Source of the DNA: JAKVAV01 sp964635965
GTDB lineage: Bacteria; Bacteroidota; Bacteroidia; Flavobacteriales_D; Cryomorphaceae
Reading direction: 5' to 3'
Assembly (NCBI GenBank): GCA_964635965.1
Contig: CAZWQX010000052.1
Coordinates: forward strand, 1 to 23,484
DNA: 23,484 bases
This document shows, piece by piece, positions 23,227 to 23,484 of the stretch; the stretch's first letter is position 1, and the number at the start of each line of letters is the position of its first letter. The notes under the pieces were generated by a model, which saw only the letters and a program-made list of their open reading frames with translations, did not search any database and was not told the DNA's origin. A program made the translations under genes and the position numbers.

Positions 23227-23484
23227 ATGCGCTTTGGATTGGCTTTATTACTGGCATGGATCACCTTGATCTGCCCTGCACAAGATGATGTGGGTGAAAA
23301 AATCTCCAACCTCGAATCCCAAAAGGACAGGATGCAGGAAGAGATTAAGGAACTAAACGCAAGGTTGGATTCCTTGAAGTTGGTATCAATTGGAAATCGA
23401 CTTGCCGAAATGGGTTTACCAGGAGAAACGGGAGAATTGGTAAAACACCAGGCAATGTTTTTGTCTTATGCCGAAGAGCACGAA
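23227..23484 (+). CDS. N-terminus of a secreted protein, probably a DNA/RNA non-specific endonuclease (partial)
   Basis: 86 codons from ATG 23227, open to the right edge. The first 19 residues are a signal peptide (MRFGLALLLAWITLICPAQ). Residues about 22-50 are highly charged with heptad-like hydrophobics (KISNLESQKDRMQEEI), a probable coiled coil. The final part, GNRLAEMGLPGETGELVKH, then FLSYAEEHE, resembles the entry strand of Bacteroidota NUC1-type endonucleases (typically LSYNEEHEQAxWVAYxL). The catalytic DRGH motif would lie beyond the window, so the call is tentative. A secreted nuclease would be used to degrade extracellular nucleic acid for phosphate or nucleosides. Divergent from the TonB receptor, which may mean shared control. 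Confidence 0.5.
   Translation, partial: MRFGLALLLAWITLICPAQDDVGEKISNLESQKDRMQEEIKELNARLDSLKLVSIGNRLAEMGLPGETGELVKHQAMFLSYAEEHE

Overview
The window looks like an ordinary chromosomal segment of a Bacteroidota, most likely a marine or freshwater Flavobacteriales-type bacterium. The reasons are the repeated TAnnTTTG (-7 type) promoter motif close to start codons, the near absence of Shine-Dalgarno sequences, a TonB-dependent receptor with a carboxypeptidase-regulatory N-terminal domain, TPR/PD40/OmpA-type outer-membrane proteins, a glutamate-cysteine-ligase-like protein with CBS domains, and a moderate, slightly AT-rich composition. I see no phage, insertion sequence, CRISPR array, tRNA or rRNA. 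No gap between genes exceeds 300 bases.

Layout. 1-1291 (minus): an Mpl-type murein-peptide ligase running off the left edge, divergent from a metallo-beta-lactamase-fold hydrolase (1383-2243, plus). A strong hairpin at 2252-2280 separates that gene from a convergent 83-residue secreted protein (2331-2582, minus). From 2822 to 20702 everything is on the plus strand: recR plus a large membrane glycosyltransferase fused to a polyprenyl-glycosylphosphotransferase-like half; an E2 acyltransferase; a tandem pair of TPR-PD40 envelope proteins (the first with an OmpA-like C-terminus) followed tightly by a DnaQ-like exonuclease and an FAH-family enzyme; a GCS2-CBS protein overlapping an aspartoacylase-family protein; an M23-LysM endopeptidase and a class A penicillin-binding protein separated by three bases; a TauE/SafE permease; and an outer-membrane porin-like protein. 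A TonB-dependent receptor (20718-23093, minus) converges on the porin. It is divergent from the 5' end of a secreted protein that looks like the start of a DNA/RNA non-specific endonuclease (23227 to the right edge).

How the genes fit together. Much of the window concerns the cell envelope: murein-peptide recycling (Mpl), peptidoglycan synthesis and trimming (PBP1A with M23-LysM), envelope proteins that may touch peptidoglycan (TPR-PD40-OmpA), surface glycan assembly (GT2 fusion) and outer-membrane transport (porin, TonB receptor). The rest is housekeeping: recR, 2-oxoacid dehydrogenase E2, DnaQ-like exonuclease.

The least explained parts are the GCS2-CBS/aspartoacylase pair (an apparent ligase and an amidohydrolase with unknown substrate), the GT2 fusion whose phosphotransferase half seems to have lost its catalytic motifs, the altered OmpA-like domain at the end of the 677-residue protein, and a spaced direct heptamer over the promoter of the TonB receptor. 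Several genes appear to start almost at the predicted transcription start (leaderless-like), and at least three need a TTG start. No product was confirmed by a database search; calls rest on motifs and domain order read from the translation.
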